Assembly: GCA_018714105.1 (NCBI GenBank)
Contig: DVNW01000024.1
Coordinates: 62,001-126,000, forward strand
DNA: 64,000 nt
Direction: 5' to 3'
DNA from: Candidatus Faecicola pullistercoris
GTDB lineage: Bacteria > Bacillota > Clostridia > Christensenellales > CAG-917
The position numbers and the translations under genes are program-made. The notes under the pieces were generated by a model, which had not been told where the DNA came from, did no database searches, and saw nothing but the letters and a program-made list of their open reading frames with translations. Of this stretch, positions 1-8,079 are shown piece by piece. Positions within the stretch are counted from its first letter, which is position 1, and every line of letters starts with the position of its first letter.

Positions 1-188
1 GCTTTCACGATTATCGCATTGCTTCGGGCAAGTTCGGCATAGCACGACAATTCGCCCGACGAAAGGGCGTATTCGCGCGTCAGCATACTTGCCAGAAAAA
101 GCACGGCCGCCATTAATACCGTCAGGAAAATATTGCCGAACGGGAATTTTGACAGTAGCAGTTTTACGATGATAGCCGTGTTACGCAT
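1..188 (-). CDS. Membrane protein fragment, probable FtsX/MacB-type permease partner (cut by window edge)
   Basis: Only the first 62 codons are inside the window. The start ATG lies within the last codons of the preceding gene, so the two overlap by 8 bases (ATGCGTAA), which suggests translational coupling. The visible protein starts with a short basic segment (MRNTAIIVKLLLSK), followed by one hydrophobic stretch at about residues 18-36 that should be a membrane anchor, then a polar extracytoplasmic start. This is how an FtsX-like permease subunit usually begins. The neighbouring gene has the same plan, so the two may form a heterodimeric exporter or a mechanotransmission pair. The family assignment rests on architecture and context only. 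Confidence 0.6.
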   Translation of the reverse strand, partial: MRNTAIIVKLLLSKFPFGNIFLTVLMAAVLFLASMLTREYALSSGELSCYAELARSNAIIVK

Positions 189-1161
189 AAGACGTCACCG
201 CCTTTGACTGTCCGATTAACGCGGCAACCGCAACCATCGATATTTCCGCTATCGCCGTAAGCGGGTAATCCGCCAAATAAAACGGACCTATGAAAAACAC
301 GTTGTCCGACATGCAGAACAGAAGATAAAACAAAGCCGTACCCGTTGCGGACAGGAGCAGCGCGGCTATAAAACAAATACAGGTCATGGGCAAATATCTT
401 TCCGCGCGGCCGTAACCCAGCAGATAAAGCGTTTTGTAGTAGGTGCGGGATTTTATATTAATCCAATAAACGGCAAACGAAACGACAACTACGGTTAAAG
501 CAAAAAACGCCACGTTCAATACGATAAAGGATTCTCCTTTAAGCGAGGGTTTACGGGCAGGGGTGCCGATTGTGAGATATCCGTCCGGCCCGTCGGCAGC
601 GAAAACCGCGTTAAGAGCGTCGCATTCCTCTACGGTCAGCGGACGGTAAAACCTTATCGCGACGCGCTCGACCGAGGTATTTTGCGGCAGGGACGAAACG
701 TCGATCTGAACGATATCGGTTTCAAGCGTTTTTCCTACCGTCAACGCCTTAGGCATACCCGCAACCGAGTCGCCTTTTTCATACGAATTTTCGGGCGAAA
801 CCGCTGCGGCATTGCCGAAATCTCTGAATACGGAATTGTGATAATACTCCGGCATCAGATATACGGGGTTTCCGAAGGAGTCTTCGCCGTAATAGGCCAG
901 CAGAACGAAATCGTCTTTATCGCAGCATTTCAAGGCTGCGTCGTTAATCGCCGGAAGGTCGGCCAGCGTCATATCGTTCTTCACGACGGTATAGCAGAAA
1001 TCGGCCGATTCAAGCGAGCAGTCGTAAGCCAGGTACCTGTAAAAAGTCAGTGTATACTGCAAAAATGCCGTGCCGACTACCATCAGTACCGCCGGCACAA
1101 TCCACATTATATAATTGTTTTTGAAAACGGCGCGTAAACCCGTTTTGAACAAAACATACAT
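181..1161 (-). CDS. FtsX-like membrane protein (ABC-type permease architecture)
   Basis: A protein of 326 residues with one membrane helix at about 17-38, a polar extracytoplasmic domain at about 40-215, and three hydrophobic segments at about 216-238, 262-284 and 290-315. This N-in, one-plus-three topology is that of FtsX/MacB permeases. The cytoplasmic loop after the second helix (KTLYLLGYGRAERYL) resembles the FtsX coupling loop that contacts the ATPase. The start is fixed by a TGATG stop-start overlap with the upstream gene, and its end overlaps the next gene by 8 bases, so the three genes are translated as a chain from the promoter near 1750. No ATPase gene is visible, although one could lie beyond the left edge. 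Substrate unknown. Confidence 0.6.
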   Translation of the reverse strand: MYVLFKTGLRAVFKNNYIMWIVPAVLMVVGTAFLQYTLTFYRYLAYDCSLESADFCYTVVKNDMTLADLPAINDAALKCCDKDDFVLLAYYGEDSFGNPVYLMPEYYHNSVFRDFGNAAAVSPENSYEKGDSVAGMPKALTVGKTLETDIVQIDVSSLPQNTSVERVAIRFYRPLTVEECDALNAVFAADGPDGYLTIGTPARKPSLKGESFIVLNVAFFALTVVVVSFAVYWINIKSRTYYKTLYLLGYGRAERYLPMTCICFIAALLLSATGTALFYLLFCMSDNVFFIGPFYLADYPLTAIAEISMVAVAALIGQSKAVTSYA

Positions 1162-1687
1162 CAGTAATAATTATAGGTAAACAGATGCAGGTGATTTTCT
1201 CTCCCGCCGTAACGGTCGTAACGGTATGAGGTATCGCAATCAAAATATTCGGCGCACATCATTGTCGGTTGTCTGTTGACTGAGGAGTACGAGGCCGTTA
1301 CTTCAATATGAGTTATGTAATTAAAATTTGCGATTTTAATATCATAATTTTGGGCATTACCCTTACTTTCAAAAGCTGTTACGCCCATTAGGTTATTACC
1401 GGAGTAACCTTTATCCGCCCTGACGTCTAATTTTCTGCACAGGAGATAGTTTTTTCGGTATTGAATTTCAAAATTGACCGTATCGAAAGAAACGCCTTCA
1501 TAACGAATATCCAAAGTAAGATTATCCGTAAAATCAGTATCTCCGCTCCAATTATTTGTTCCCGAGGTAACGTCCTGACTGACATTATTTGTATTATTTA
1601 GTACAAATTCAGACGCAAGCGCACCGCTTTTTGCGAAAAAAAGCATGCCAATCAATATTAAAACGGAAATAAAAAAAGTTTTTTCAT
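1161..1687 (-). CDS. Small secreted protein of unknown function with a frame-broken signal peptide
   Basis: The open frame reads from an internal ATG (1655) for 164 residues. The only good ribosome site (GGAGGG, 1691-1696) sits in front of another ATG at 1687, in a different frame, which stops after nine codons. Adding one base in the A6 (1679-1684) or T7 (1671-1677) run joins the two and gives MKKTFFISVLILIGMLFF followed by AKSGALASE, a clear Sec signal peptide. So the gene was probably built to start at 1687 and carries a one-base deletion, real or from sequencing. The mature part is rich in Asn, Asp, Tyr and Thr, looks beta-rich, and has three Cys; I do not recognise it. It is the first gene of a minus-strand operon with FtsX-like proteins, so it may be an exported partner. 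Confidence 0.5.
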
Positions 1688-1736
1688 AATCCCTCCTTAT
1701 GCGTTCGGTTTAAAAACCTCACGCGTTTATACGATA

Positions 1737-1765
1737 ATTATACGACGGTTGTTTTCGGTTGTCAA
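1737..1765 (-). promoter_or_regulatory. Sigma-A promoter of the FtsX-like cluster
   Basis: On the minus strand TTGACA (1765-1760) and TATAAT (1742-1737) are separated by 17 bases: a perfect consensus promoter. Transcription should begin near 1730 and read the ribosome site at 1696-1691. Confidence 0.85.
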
Positions 1766-1950
1766 TATATTAAAAATGTTCGTATTTGCCAGCGGCAAAT
1801 GTTCGGTAAGCGTCTGACTGATACAAGACGTTATCCGATTGCCCCATACGGATCACAGCACAGATACCCGGGCCGAAGAGTTTTACGCGAACGCCGGCTA
1901 AAACACCGTAATCAAATTGTTTTTTAATTGATACTGCATTGCAAAGCAAA
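1766..1950. other. Intergenic stretch without a recognisable gene
   Basis: Between the promoter near 1750 and the terminator at 1951 I see no reading frame with a ribosome site or recognisable product. It separates two minus-strand transcription units. Confidence 0.6.
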
Positions 1951-1984
1951 AAAACCGCGGCTGAAGCCGCGGTTTTCAATATGG
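1951..1984 (-). terminator. Intrinsic terminator of the DUF308-like gene
   Basis: An 11-base stem, AAAACCGCGGC / GCCGCGGTTTT, with a TGAA loop on the plus strand. On the minus strand it is followed by more T residues. It lies just beyond the stop codon at 1996. Confidence 0.85.
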
Positions 1985-1995
1985 TTCGATGCGTA

Positions 1996-2502
1996 TCAGG
2001 CGATAGCTTTTTTAGCCACTATCATCGCGCCCGCGCCGAGCGAGAAGGCGCCTGCGGCGATATAAACGTCGCTGCTTACGCTGGCGGCGTAAGCTACTAT
2101 AAGCAGAATACCCGCAACGAGGGCAAACAAAATGGTAAGGATAATAACTACTTTTTTAAGGGTAAGTTTGCCGCCGGTCAGGGAGCCCCAGTAGATAAAG
2201 AGGAAGTAGAGGGCGTACAGGCACAAAGCAATGCCCAGTACGAGGGTAGCAACGTCGGGGGCCAGTGCGGCCACCAGAATAAGGGCGATACCTACAACGA
2301 TTTCGCATATGGCCACAACAAGATTTTTATTGATAAGTTCGAGCACGCCGAGCGTGAGTATAACCACGCCGAAAACGACGACGGCAAGTTCTATGACGCT
2401 GAGCGACTGTTCGGCCACGAGTATTGTGCCGAGGATGATAAAGGCCAGCGCCGCCATAACGGTATCGCTGTGCTTGTTGACGGTAGTAACTTTTTTTGCC
2501 AT
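1996..2502 (-). CDS. HdeD/DUF308-like small integral membrane protein
   Basis: A protein of 168 residues starting MAKKVTTVNKH at 2502, chosen because GGAGGG (2516-2511) lies ten bases upstream; a longer frame to 2580 has no ribosome site and would contain the promoter. After a short cytoplasmic tail there are about six closely spaced hydrophobic segments arranged as pairs (for example AALAFIILGTILVAE and LAVVVFGVVILTLGVLELI), the pattern of HdeD/DUF308 proteins. These are conserved but poorly understood, and linked to acid or envelope stress in enterobacteria. It is a single-gene transcription unit with its own promoter and terminator. The family call is by topology and composition, so another small multi-helix family is possible. 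Confidence 0.6.
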   Translation of the reverse strand: MAKKVTTVNKHSDTVMAALAFIILGTILVAEQSLSVIELAVVVFGVVILTLGVLELINKNLVVAICEIVVGIALILVAALAPDVATLVLGIALCLYALYFLFIYWGSLTGGKLTLKKVVIILTILFALVAGILLIVAYAASVSSDVYIAAGAFSLGAGAMIVAKKAIA

Positions 2503-2545
2503 AACGATATTCCCTCCGAAAATAAATAATAAGGATTGTGATAAT

Positions 2546-2574
2546 ATTATACTCTTTCGCTTTGCAAAAAACAA
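2546..2574 (-). promoter_or_regulatory. Probable sigma-A promoter of the DUF308-like gene
   Basis: TATAAT (2551-2546) is perfect; TTGTTT (2574-2569), 17 bases upstream, is a weak -35 match. It lies about 45 bases before the start codon. Confidence 0.6.
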
Positions 2575-2684
2575 GTACAAACCCGAATTAATTTTATTTG
2601 GATTTTCCGAAGCGGTAAACAGGCCGTTTTCGCGCGGTCAAAGCGCGAAAAAATATCGAGGCGCTGTATATAGGTCAAAAAGAG

Positions 2685-2713
2685 TTGAACTGGCGGACCG
2701 TATATTATATAAT
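2685..2713 (+). promoter_or_regulatory. Sigma-A promoter of the GH18 lipoprotein gene
   Basis: TTGAAC (2685-2690), a 17-base spacer and TATAAT (2708-2713), 34 bases before the ATG at 2748. No terminator is visible before the two-component genes, so it may drive them as well. Confidence 0.8.
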
Positions 2714-2747
2714 AAGAATAACACGGTAAAAGGCAGGACAGGGAAAC

Positions 2748-4145
2748 ATGAAAAGCAAATTGTTGATAGCAGTAATATGTGCGGCGATACTTTTTCCGCT
2801 GATATTGACGGGCTGTGCGGATAAGACGCCCGAAGCGATAAGTTCGCGCTTTGAAAACCTTGCCGAAGGCGGAAAATTCGTAAAATCGGAGGGCAAGGCG
2901 GGCGAAAGCGCGGTATACGAGCTGGGAGGACAAAAGACTTTCAATACGCTGGTATTGAAGGAAAAAGGCGACAGCATAACGAAATTCCGTTTGTATGCCG
3001 ACGACGGCGCCGAGCCTTTTTACGGCAACGATTTCGTGGACGGATACAGATATTGTTCGTTCGGCGAGGTAACGGCGTCCGAGATACGAATAGAGGTTCA
3101 GGCGGCCGAGGGCGAATGGAAGCTGGCGGCTGTCGAGGCATATCTTGCCGCAGGCGTTCCCGACGGGTTCGAGGTAATGAGTTACATTCAAGCGGACGCG
3201 GCGTATTCGCTTACGGCGGAGCAGGCAGTCATAGCGCGCAACGTAACCGATTTCAATCTGTTCGGCGCGATATATCTCAACAAAGACGGCGGTCTCGAGC
3301 TTACGGAATACGAGATAAACGGAGAGGTTTTAGGCGGGGAGGAGGTTCTTCGCGAGGCGGTAAAAGTGCTTAAAGGAGTACGTCCCGACGCGACGGTCGT
3401 GGCTACGGTACTTGGCAACAAGGACTTCGGCGACGGGCTTGCTGTCAACGAGCGGCACGGCAGCGCGATGGGCGAGAACGGGGATAAACTCATAGCCAAC
3501 ATCAACGCGCTTATACAAAAAACCGGTCTCGACGGCATTTCTTTCGATTACGAATATCCCAGAACCATAAAAGATTTCAACATATACGCAAAGTTTGCCG
3601 AGAAGCTGAAATCCGCCATGCCCGCCGGCAAACGGCTTACGGCGGCTTTGGCGTTATGGAACATAAGCCTGACCTTTATGCAGGCGAAGGAACTGGAGCC
3701 GTTCGACAGGATTGAAATGATGGCATACGACATGTTCGACAAAAGAGGCAACCATTCGACCTTTTACGATTCGGCATACGAAATCGTGAAGCAGCTTGAC
3801 AAAAAGGGCGTGGATTTAAAAAAGGTTAACCTGGGACTGCCGTTTTATTCGAGGCCTGTGAACGCGGATTCGTACTGGGGCAATTACTACGACGTAGCTG
3901 ACAAACTGGGCAGATACGACAACACCTACGTGGAAGCATATACCGATCTCGACGGGAAAGAGCATCCCGAACTGGCCAATTATTACAACGGCAGGCAGAT
4001 GATATACGACAAGACGAGTTACGCGATAGACTGCGGGCTGGGCGGAGTGATGATATGGCATTTCGGCACGGATTCGTTTGATCCGGATTTGTCGCTCATA
4101 AACGAAATCAACGCGGCAATAACCGCCCGCGGCGCAAAAGGTTGA
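2748..4145 (+). CDS. GH18-family glycoside hydrolase lipoprotein
   Basis: A protein of 465 residues. It opens with a lipoprotein signal ending in LTGC (Cys23), so it is exported and lipid-anchored. Residues about 35-135 look like a galactose-binding, discoidin-type beta sandwich (…TASEIRIEVQA…). The rest is a GH18 TIM barrel with the DGxxxDxE signature at 262-269 (DGISFDYE); Glu269 is the expected proton donor and Asp267 its helper. The late barrel strand GVMIWHFGTD also fits GH18. The family includes chitinases, endo-N-acetylglucosaminidases and peptidoglycan hydrolases, all cleaving beta-1,4 bonds next to GlcNAc by substrate-assisted catalysis; the exact substrate cannot be read here. A sensor kinase system follows 54 bases downstream and may be co-transcribed, and the GlcNAc-type operon at 36.9 kb could use its products. 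Confidence 0.85.
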   Translation: MKSKLLIAVICAAILFPLILTGCADKTPEAISSRFENLAEGGKFVKSEGKAGESAVYELGGQKTFNTLVLKEKGDSITKFRLYADDGAEPFYGNDFVDGYRYCSFGEVTASEIRIEVQAAEGEWKLAAVEAYLAAGVPDGFEVMSYIQADAAYSLTAEQAVIARNVTDFNLFGAIYLNKDGGLELTEYEINGEVLGGEEVLREAVKVLKGVRPDATVVATVLGNKDFGDGLAVNERHGSAMGENGDKLIANINALIQKTGLDGISFDYEYPRTIKDFNIYAKFAEKLKSAMPAGKRLTAALALWNISLTFMQAKELEPFDRIEMMAYDMFDKRGNHSTFYDSAYEIVKQLDKKGVDLKKVNLGLPFYSRPVNADSYWGNYYDVADKLGRYDNTYVEAYTDLDGKEHPELANYYNGRQMIYDKTSYAIDCGLGGVMIWHFGTDSFDPDLSLINEINAAITARGAKG

Positions 4146-4199
4146 CAGCCCGTGGCGGATATGGCAATATAAAATAAATTTAGCGTAAAGGAAAGGGTT

Positions 4200-4850
4200 A
4201 TGGAAAAACTCGTATACGTGCTCGAAGACGACGAAGGTATATGCGACCTTGTCCGTTGCAGTCTGGAACTTAACGAAATAGGTTGCGAGACGTACGGCAG
4301 CGTAGCCGAATTCAGAGCGGCGCTTGAAAACAGACGACCTCTTATAGCCGTCCTTGACATAATGCTCGGCGACGGCAACGGACTTGACGTGCTAAGTGAG
4401 GTAAAGAAGCGTTATCCCGAGGTATATTGCATAATGCTTTCGGCTCTGGGAAAGGAGACGGACAAGGTAAAAGGTCTCAATTCGGGGGCGGACGATTATA
4501 TATCAAAGCCGTTCGGCATACTCGAATTCACCGCAAAGATAGCGGCCGTACTCAGGCGTATAAAGGGCAATTCGGCCGAGCTGCGTGCGGGCGAAGTAGT
4601 GATGGACACCGAAAAGATGAGAGTAACGCTCGCGGGCAAAGAAATAAGTCTGTCCGGCAAGGAATTCAAACTGCTGAAGTACTCCATGGAAAATGCCGAG
4701 TCCGTACTTACCAGGGAGGACTTGCTTACCAGAGTGTGGGGATACGACGCGGGCGAAACGCGCACGGTAGACAATTACGTAAGCCATTTACGCAAACTCG
4801 GTTTCAATTACGAAACGGTATTCGGGGTAGGATACAGGTTCAGGCCATAA
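4200..4850 (+). CDS. OmpR/PhoB-family DNA-binding response regulator
   Basis: A protein of 216 residues. Receiver domain at about 1-118 with the acidic pair (Asp10, Asp11), phospho-acceptor Asp53 (VLDIML), Ser81 as switch residue and Lys103 in SKPF. The C-terminal winged helix at about 125-215 has the usual GKEFKLL, TREDLLTRVWGYD and RTVDNYVSHLRKL segments and ends with the FGVGYRF beta hairpin. It should bind direct repeats upstream of its targets when phosphorylated by the kinase encoded next to it. The stop TAA touches the ATG of the kinase gene with no gap, so the two are translationally coupled. Targets are not evident. Confidence 0.93.
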   Translation: MEKLVYVLEDDEGICDLVRCSLELNEIGCETYGSVAEFRAALENRRPLIAVLDIMLGDGNGLDVLSEVKKRYPEVYCIMLSALGKETDKVKGLNSGADDYISKPFGILEFTAKIAAVLRRIKGNSAELRAGEVVMDTEKMRVTLAGKEISLSGKEFKLLKYSMENAESVLTREDLLTRVWGYDAGETRTVDNYVSHLRKLGFNYETVFGVGYRFRP

Positions 4851-6197
4851 ATGAAAAAACGAATTTTAATTGCCACTTTAATCATAACGCTGGCAGGGCT
4901 GACCGTTTACACGGCGGCAAGCGTGGCGTTGTCTTACGACGCGCTTATAAAAAGCAGTATAAACTTTCTGAAAGGGCAGATAAACGTATACGAAGCGGAG
5001 CGTTTTGAAAACAACGACGCGGGCGCAGAGGAAATGAGCGGCCTTCTTGGCGGGCTGCGGGTAACGTTTATAGGGCGCGACGGAGTAGTGACGGGCGACA
5101 GCGGGGGCGCGGGCACGGGTATCGACCACGGCGACAGGGAGGAGATAACCGAGGCAATCGGGACGGGCGCTGGCAGTGCGGTAAGGCGTTCAGACACCAT
5201 AGAAACGGTCATGATATATTATTGTAAAGATTTCGGCGACAGGCTGGTAAGGATAGCGGCGCCGGCGTCGTCGGAATGGAGCATACTTGCGGACGCTCTG
5301 CCTCTTACGGCAGGGATTATGATAGTCGACGTAGCGCTTTGTTTTCTGTTTTCCTATCTGGTAACGGGTTACGCCTTAAAACCCGTAAGGAAGTTGGCGG
5401 AAGATTCGTCGTCCGCAAGCATAAAGACGGGGTATAAAGAACTCGAACCCATAGCCGAAATACTTGAAAGAAAGAACCGCGAGATAAGCAGTCAGCTCGA
5501 ACTTATACGTCTCGAACAGTCCCGCGCGGAAGCGGCGAGGGCGTCCAAGGACGAATTCATCGCCAACGTAACCCACGAGATGAACACGCCCTTGACCAGC
5601 ATAAAAGGTTTTGCCGAGCTCATGGAAAGCGGCGGTCTTGACGAAAAGACGGAAGAAAAGGCCGTGCATATAATAAAATCGCAGGCAGAAAGGCTGACGG
5701 GGCTGATAGCCTGCATAATAAATTACAGCGAACTCGACAGCGACGATCTGCCCCGATACGAATGCGACGCGTGCGAGACGGCCTGCGAAGTAGCCGAATC
5801 GCTGAGGGCGGATATCGAAAGCAAGGGGCTGACGCTGGACGTCGTCACAGACGGCAAAGCCCTCGTGATAAGCCGTCGCGAATATCTGACCGAGGTATTC
5901 GGCAACCTCATACGCAACGCCACAAAATACAATAAAGAGGGCGGAGGCATAACCGTAAGGGTAAAGGGCGGCGACGGGGCGTACGCCGAGATAAGCGATA
6001 CCGGCATAGGCATAGCCGAAGAGAACAGGGAAAAAATATTCAGCAGATTTTTCACGGTGGACAAATCTCACGGCGGCAAACACGGCGGTTTCGGGCTGGG
6101 GCTTGCCGTAGTAAAAAAACTTTGCGACAAAGAGGGCTGGAAACTGTCGGTCGAAAGCGTACTGGGCGAGGGAACGACGTTCAGGATAGAGTTTTGA
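4851..6197 (+). CDS. Membrane sensor histidine kinase (PhoR-like)
   Basis: A protein of 448 residues. A first membrane helix at about 5-27, an extracytoplasmic sensor of about 120 residues, and a second helix at about 149-175 are followed by a short linker in place of an obvious HAMP and a helical stretch. The HisKA dimerisation domain carries His242 (NVTHEMNTPL). The ATPase domain has the N box (Asn352 and Asn356, NLIRNATKYN), the G1 box beginning at Asp383 (DTGIGI), an F box (IFSRFF) and a G2 box (GFGLGLAVV). It phosphorylates the response regulator encoded immediately upstream. The sensor domain has no motif I recognise. The gene lacks its own ribosome site and depends on coupling; a terminator follows the stop by about 20 bases. 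Confidence 0.93.
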   Translation: MKKRILIATLIITLAGLTVYTAASVALSYDALIKSSINFLKGQINVYEAERFENNDAGAEEMSGLLGGLRVTFIGRDGVVTGDSGGAGTGIDHGDREEITEAIGTGAGSAVRRSDTIETVMIYYCKDFGDRLVRIAAPASSEWSILADALPLTAGIMIVDVALCFLFSYLVTGYALKPVRKLAEDSSSASIKTGYKELEPIAEILERKNREISSQLELIRLEQSRAEAARASKDEFIANVTHEMNTPLTSIKGFAELMESGGLDEKTEEKAVHIIKSQAERLTGLIACIINYSELDSDDLPRYECDACETACEVAESLRADIESKGLTLDVVTDGKALVISRREYLTEVFGNLIRNATKYNKEGGGITVRVKGGDGAYAEISDTGIGIAEENREKIFSRFFTVDKSHGGKHGGFGLGLAVVKKLCDKEGWKLSVESVLGEGTTFRIEF

Positions 6198-6219
6198 CCG
6201 AGGAGCGGACGAGTAAAAG

Positions 6220-6243
6220 ACGCGCTTAGCGCGTTTTTTATTT
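6220..6243 (+). terminator. Intrinsic terminator after the sensor kinase
   Basis: A stem ACGCGC / GCGCGT with a TTA loop (6220-6234) followed by TTTTTATTTT. Confidence 0.75.
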
Positions 6244-6397
6244 TAGGCAAATTACTGCGATTTTACCTTATAAACCCTAAAAATCTGCCTCAAAACGGCA
6301 TTTTACAATTTTTTTACAATTGCGTTACACCTTTCGGGGAAATTAACAGGCGGGACAATTTATAATTATCTCGAACAGAAACGAACAGGAGAAAGGT

Positions 6398-6682
6398 ATG
6401 AAAAAATCTGAAGCCGTTTTAAGAGCAAAGCCTCGCGAGGGCATAAAAATCAATATCGCTCGTGCGCTGAATTTTGCAGGCGGATTGTCGATGCTGGTAA
6501 CGGGCGCGGCGTCGCTGGCGTTCGGGTTCTGGCAGATAGCCGTAAAGCAAAAGGAACTGGGGTATATAAACGTACTTATTGGGCTCGCACTGGCGGCGGG
6601 TATAAGTCTTGCCGTAGCGGGCACGGTATCGGTTATACGGAACGCGCGCGCGGCGGCAAGCGGCGACGGGAAGGCCGAGTAA
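6398..6682 (+). CDS. Small two-helix membrane protein
   Basis: A protein of 94 residues with a basic start (MKKSEAVLRAKPREG), two hydrophobic segments at about 22-46 and 57-80, and a polar tail. I recognise no family. A ribosome site (AGGAGAAAGGT) sits right in front of the ATG. The stop overlaps the next start by one base (TAATG), so it is translated together with the sugar symporter, and it may be a small accessory subunit of that transporter. A TATAAT at 6361-6366 lies a fitting distance upstream, but I see no convincing -35 box, so the promoter is uncertain. Confidence 0.75.
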   Translation: MKKSEAVLRAKPREGIKINIARALNFAGGLSMLVTGAASLAFGFWQIAVKQKELGYINVLIGLALAAGISLAVAGTVSVIRNARAAASGDGKAE

Positions 6683-8079
6683 TGGAAAAATCGGTAAAAG
6701 GCAAGGAAAAATTCGCCTACGGGTTTGCCGCCGTGGGCAGCTACATGGTAGCCAACATCGTTTCGTCGTATTTCAATTATTATCTTACCGACATAATACT
6801 CGTAAGTCCGGTGTTCATACTCGCCCTTATGATAACGGGGCGCGTGATTGACATGATAACCGACCCGCTGATGGGCATAGTGGTGGACAAAACGCACAGT
6901 CCCGAGGGCAAGATGCGCCCTTACGTACGGATAGGAGCCTATATCATAGGACTTATTACCTTTTTCATGTACTATCCGGTAGAGGGAAGCCTGGTATGGC
7001 GCAGCATATTCGGGGCGTTCATGTATATAGGCTTCGGGCTTGCGTATACCTTTGTGGACGTTCCGGCCATGGGTATGCTCAGCGTTGCTACACGGGACAA
7101 GGACGAGCGCGCGGCCTTGCTGTCGTATTACGTGACGGTAGGTTCGATAGGCGGTCTTTTGCCTGCGGCCATGCTGTTCGTATTGCAGCTTTTCGTGCCC
7201 GAGAAGTGGGTATATTTCGTAATATCGGCCGTTGTAGGAGTTATAACCTTTGCGGCGTACGGCTATCTTTACAGGCACAGCGTCGAGCGGTTTTCCACCA
7301 AGACCGAGCACATCGGAATCAGGGACATGATAAAGGTAGTGGTGCAGAACAAACCCATGACTCTCGCCCTGCTTACTTCGATGCTGGCCTCGCCGAGATA
7401 CATGATAATGGTAGTGGCAATGTATATAGCAACCTACGTGATAGTAATACCGGGGCTTACCTCGGGCACGGTATTGCTTATTCTGTACGTAATAGTGGGC
7501 GCGGGTATGTTCGGCGGGATACTGCTTACGCCCGTGGCCTACAAGCGCATAGGCTATAAAAAAACGGGCTTGCTGTTCGGCGCGGCGGGAGCGGTGTTTC
7601 TCGCGGCCGCCTTTTTCGTGGGGCTGATAAACCTTTACGCGGCGTTGCCCTTCATGATGCTGGGCGGCCTCGGGCTGGGCGCATACAACACTTTGCCCTA
7701 TCCCATGGTCGGAGACAGCCTCGATTATCTCGAATGGAAGACGGGGGAAAGAATGGAGGGCATATGTTTCAGTCTCAACTCGTTCGTAACCAAGTTCAAC
7801 AACGCGGTAGGAGCGTTCGGAGTAATGCTGGGGCTTATAGTAATAAATTTCGTGCAGCCTTCGGTATCGGGGGTGGCCGAGCCTCAATCCGAAGCCACCG
7901 TACGGGGTATGTACGCGCTTGCCACCCTGATACCGGCAATAGGTTTTCTGCTGTCGCTGATACCCATGGCCTTGTACGGCTACACGGGCAAACGCCGCGA
8001 GAGTATACTTTGCGAACTCGAAGCGAGGCGCGCCGCGAAAATGGCACAGGCGTCGGATGAAACTGAACATGAAAATTGA
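6682..8079 (+). CDS. GPH-family sugar/cation symporter (MelB-like, MFS fold)
   Basis: A protein of 465 residues with about twelve membrane helices. The early segment GRVIDMITDPLMGIVVDKT is the glycoside-pentoside-hexuronide family signature, in which an Asp pair coordinates the coupling cation and sugar. The first helix region (YGFAAVGSYMVANIVSSYF) and the central loop also fit the family. It should take up a glycoside or oligosaccharide with Na+ or H+; the sugar cannot be told. It lies in an operon with a small membrane protein, a phosphoesterase, a HAD phosphatase and an EamA permease, none of which points to one substrate. Its last 23 bases overlap the next gene. Confidence 0.9.
   Translation: MEKSVKGKEKFAYGFAAVGSYMVANIVSSYFNYYLTDIILVSPVFILALMITGRVIDMITDPLMGIVVDKTHSPEGKMRPYVRIGAYIIGLITFFMYYPVEGSLVWRSIFGAFMYIGFGLAYTFVDVPAMGMLSVATRDKDERAALLSYYVTVGSIGGLLPAAMLFVLQLFVPEKWVYFVISAVVGVITFAAYGYLYRHSVERFSTKTEHIGIRDMIKVVVQNKPMTLALLTSMLASPRYMIMVVAMYIATYVIVIPGLTSGTVLLILYVIVGAGMFGGILLTPVAYKRIGYKKTGLLFGAAGAVFLAAAFFVGLINLYAALPFMMLGGLGLGAYNTLPYPMVGDSLDYLEWKTGERMEGICFSLNSFVTKFNNAVGAFGVMLGLIVINFVQPSVSGVAEPQSEATVRGMYALATLIPAIGFLLSLIPMALYGYTGKRRESILCELEARRAAKMAQASDETEHEN

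Noticed and set aside
1770..1979. Minus-strand frame of 69 codons between the two first units
   Set aside because: It runs through a terminator hairpin, has no ribosome site, and ends near a perfect promoter of the opposite function.
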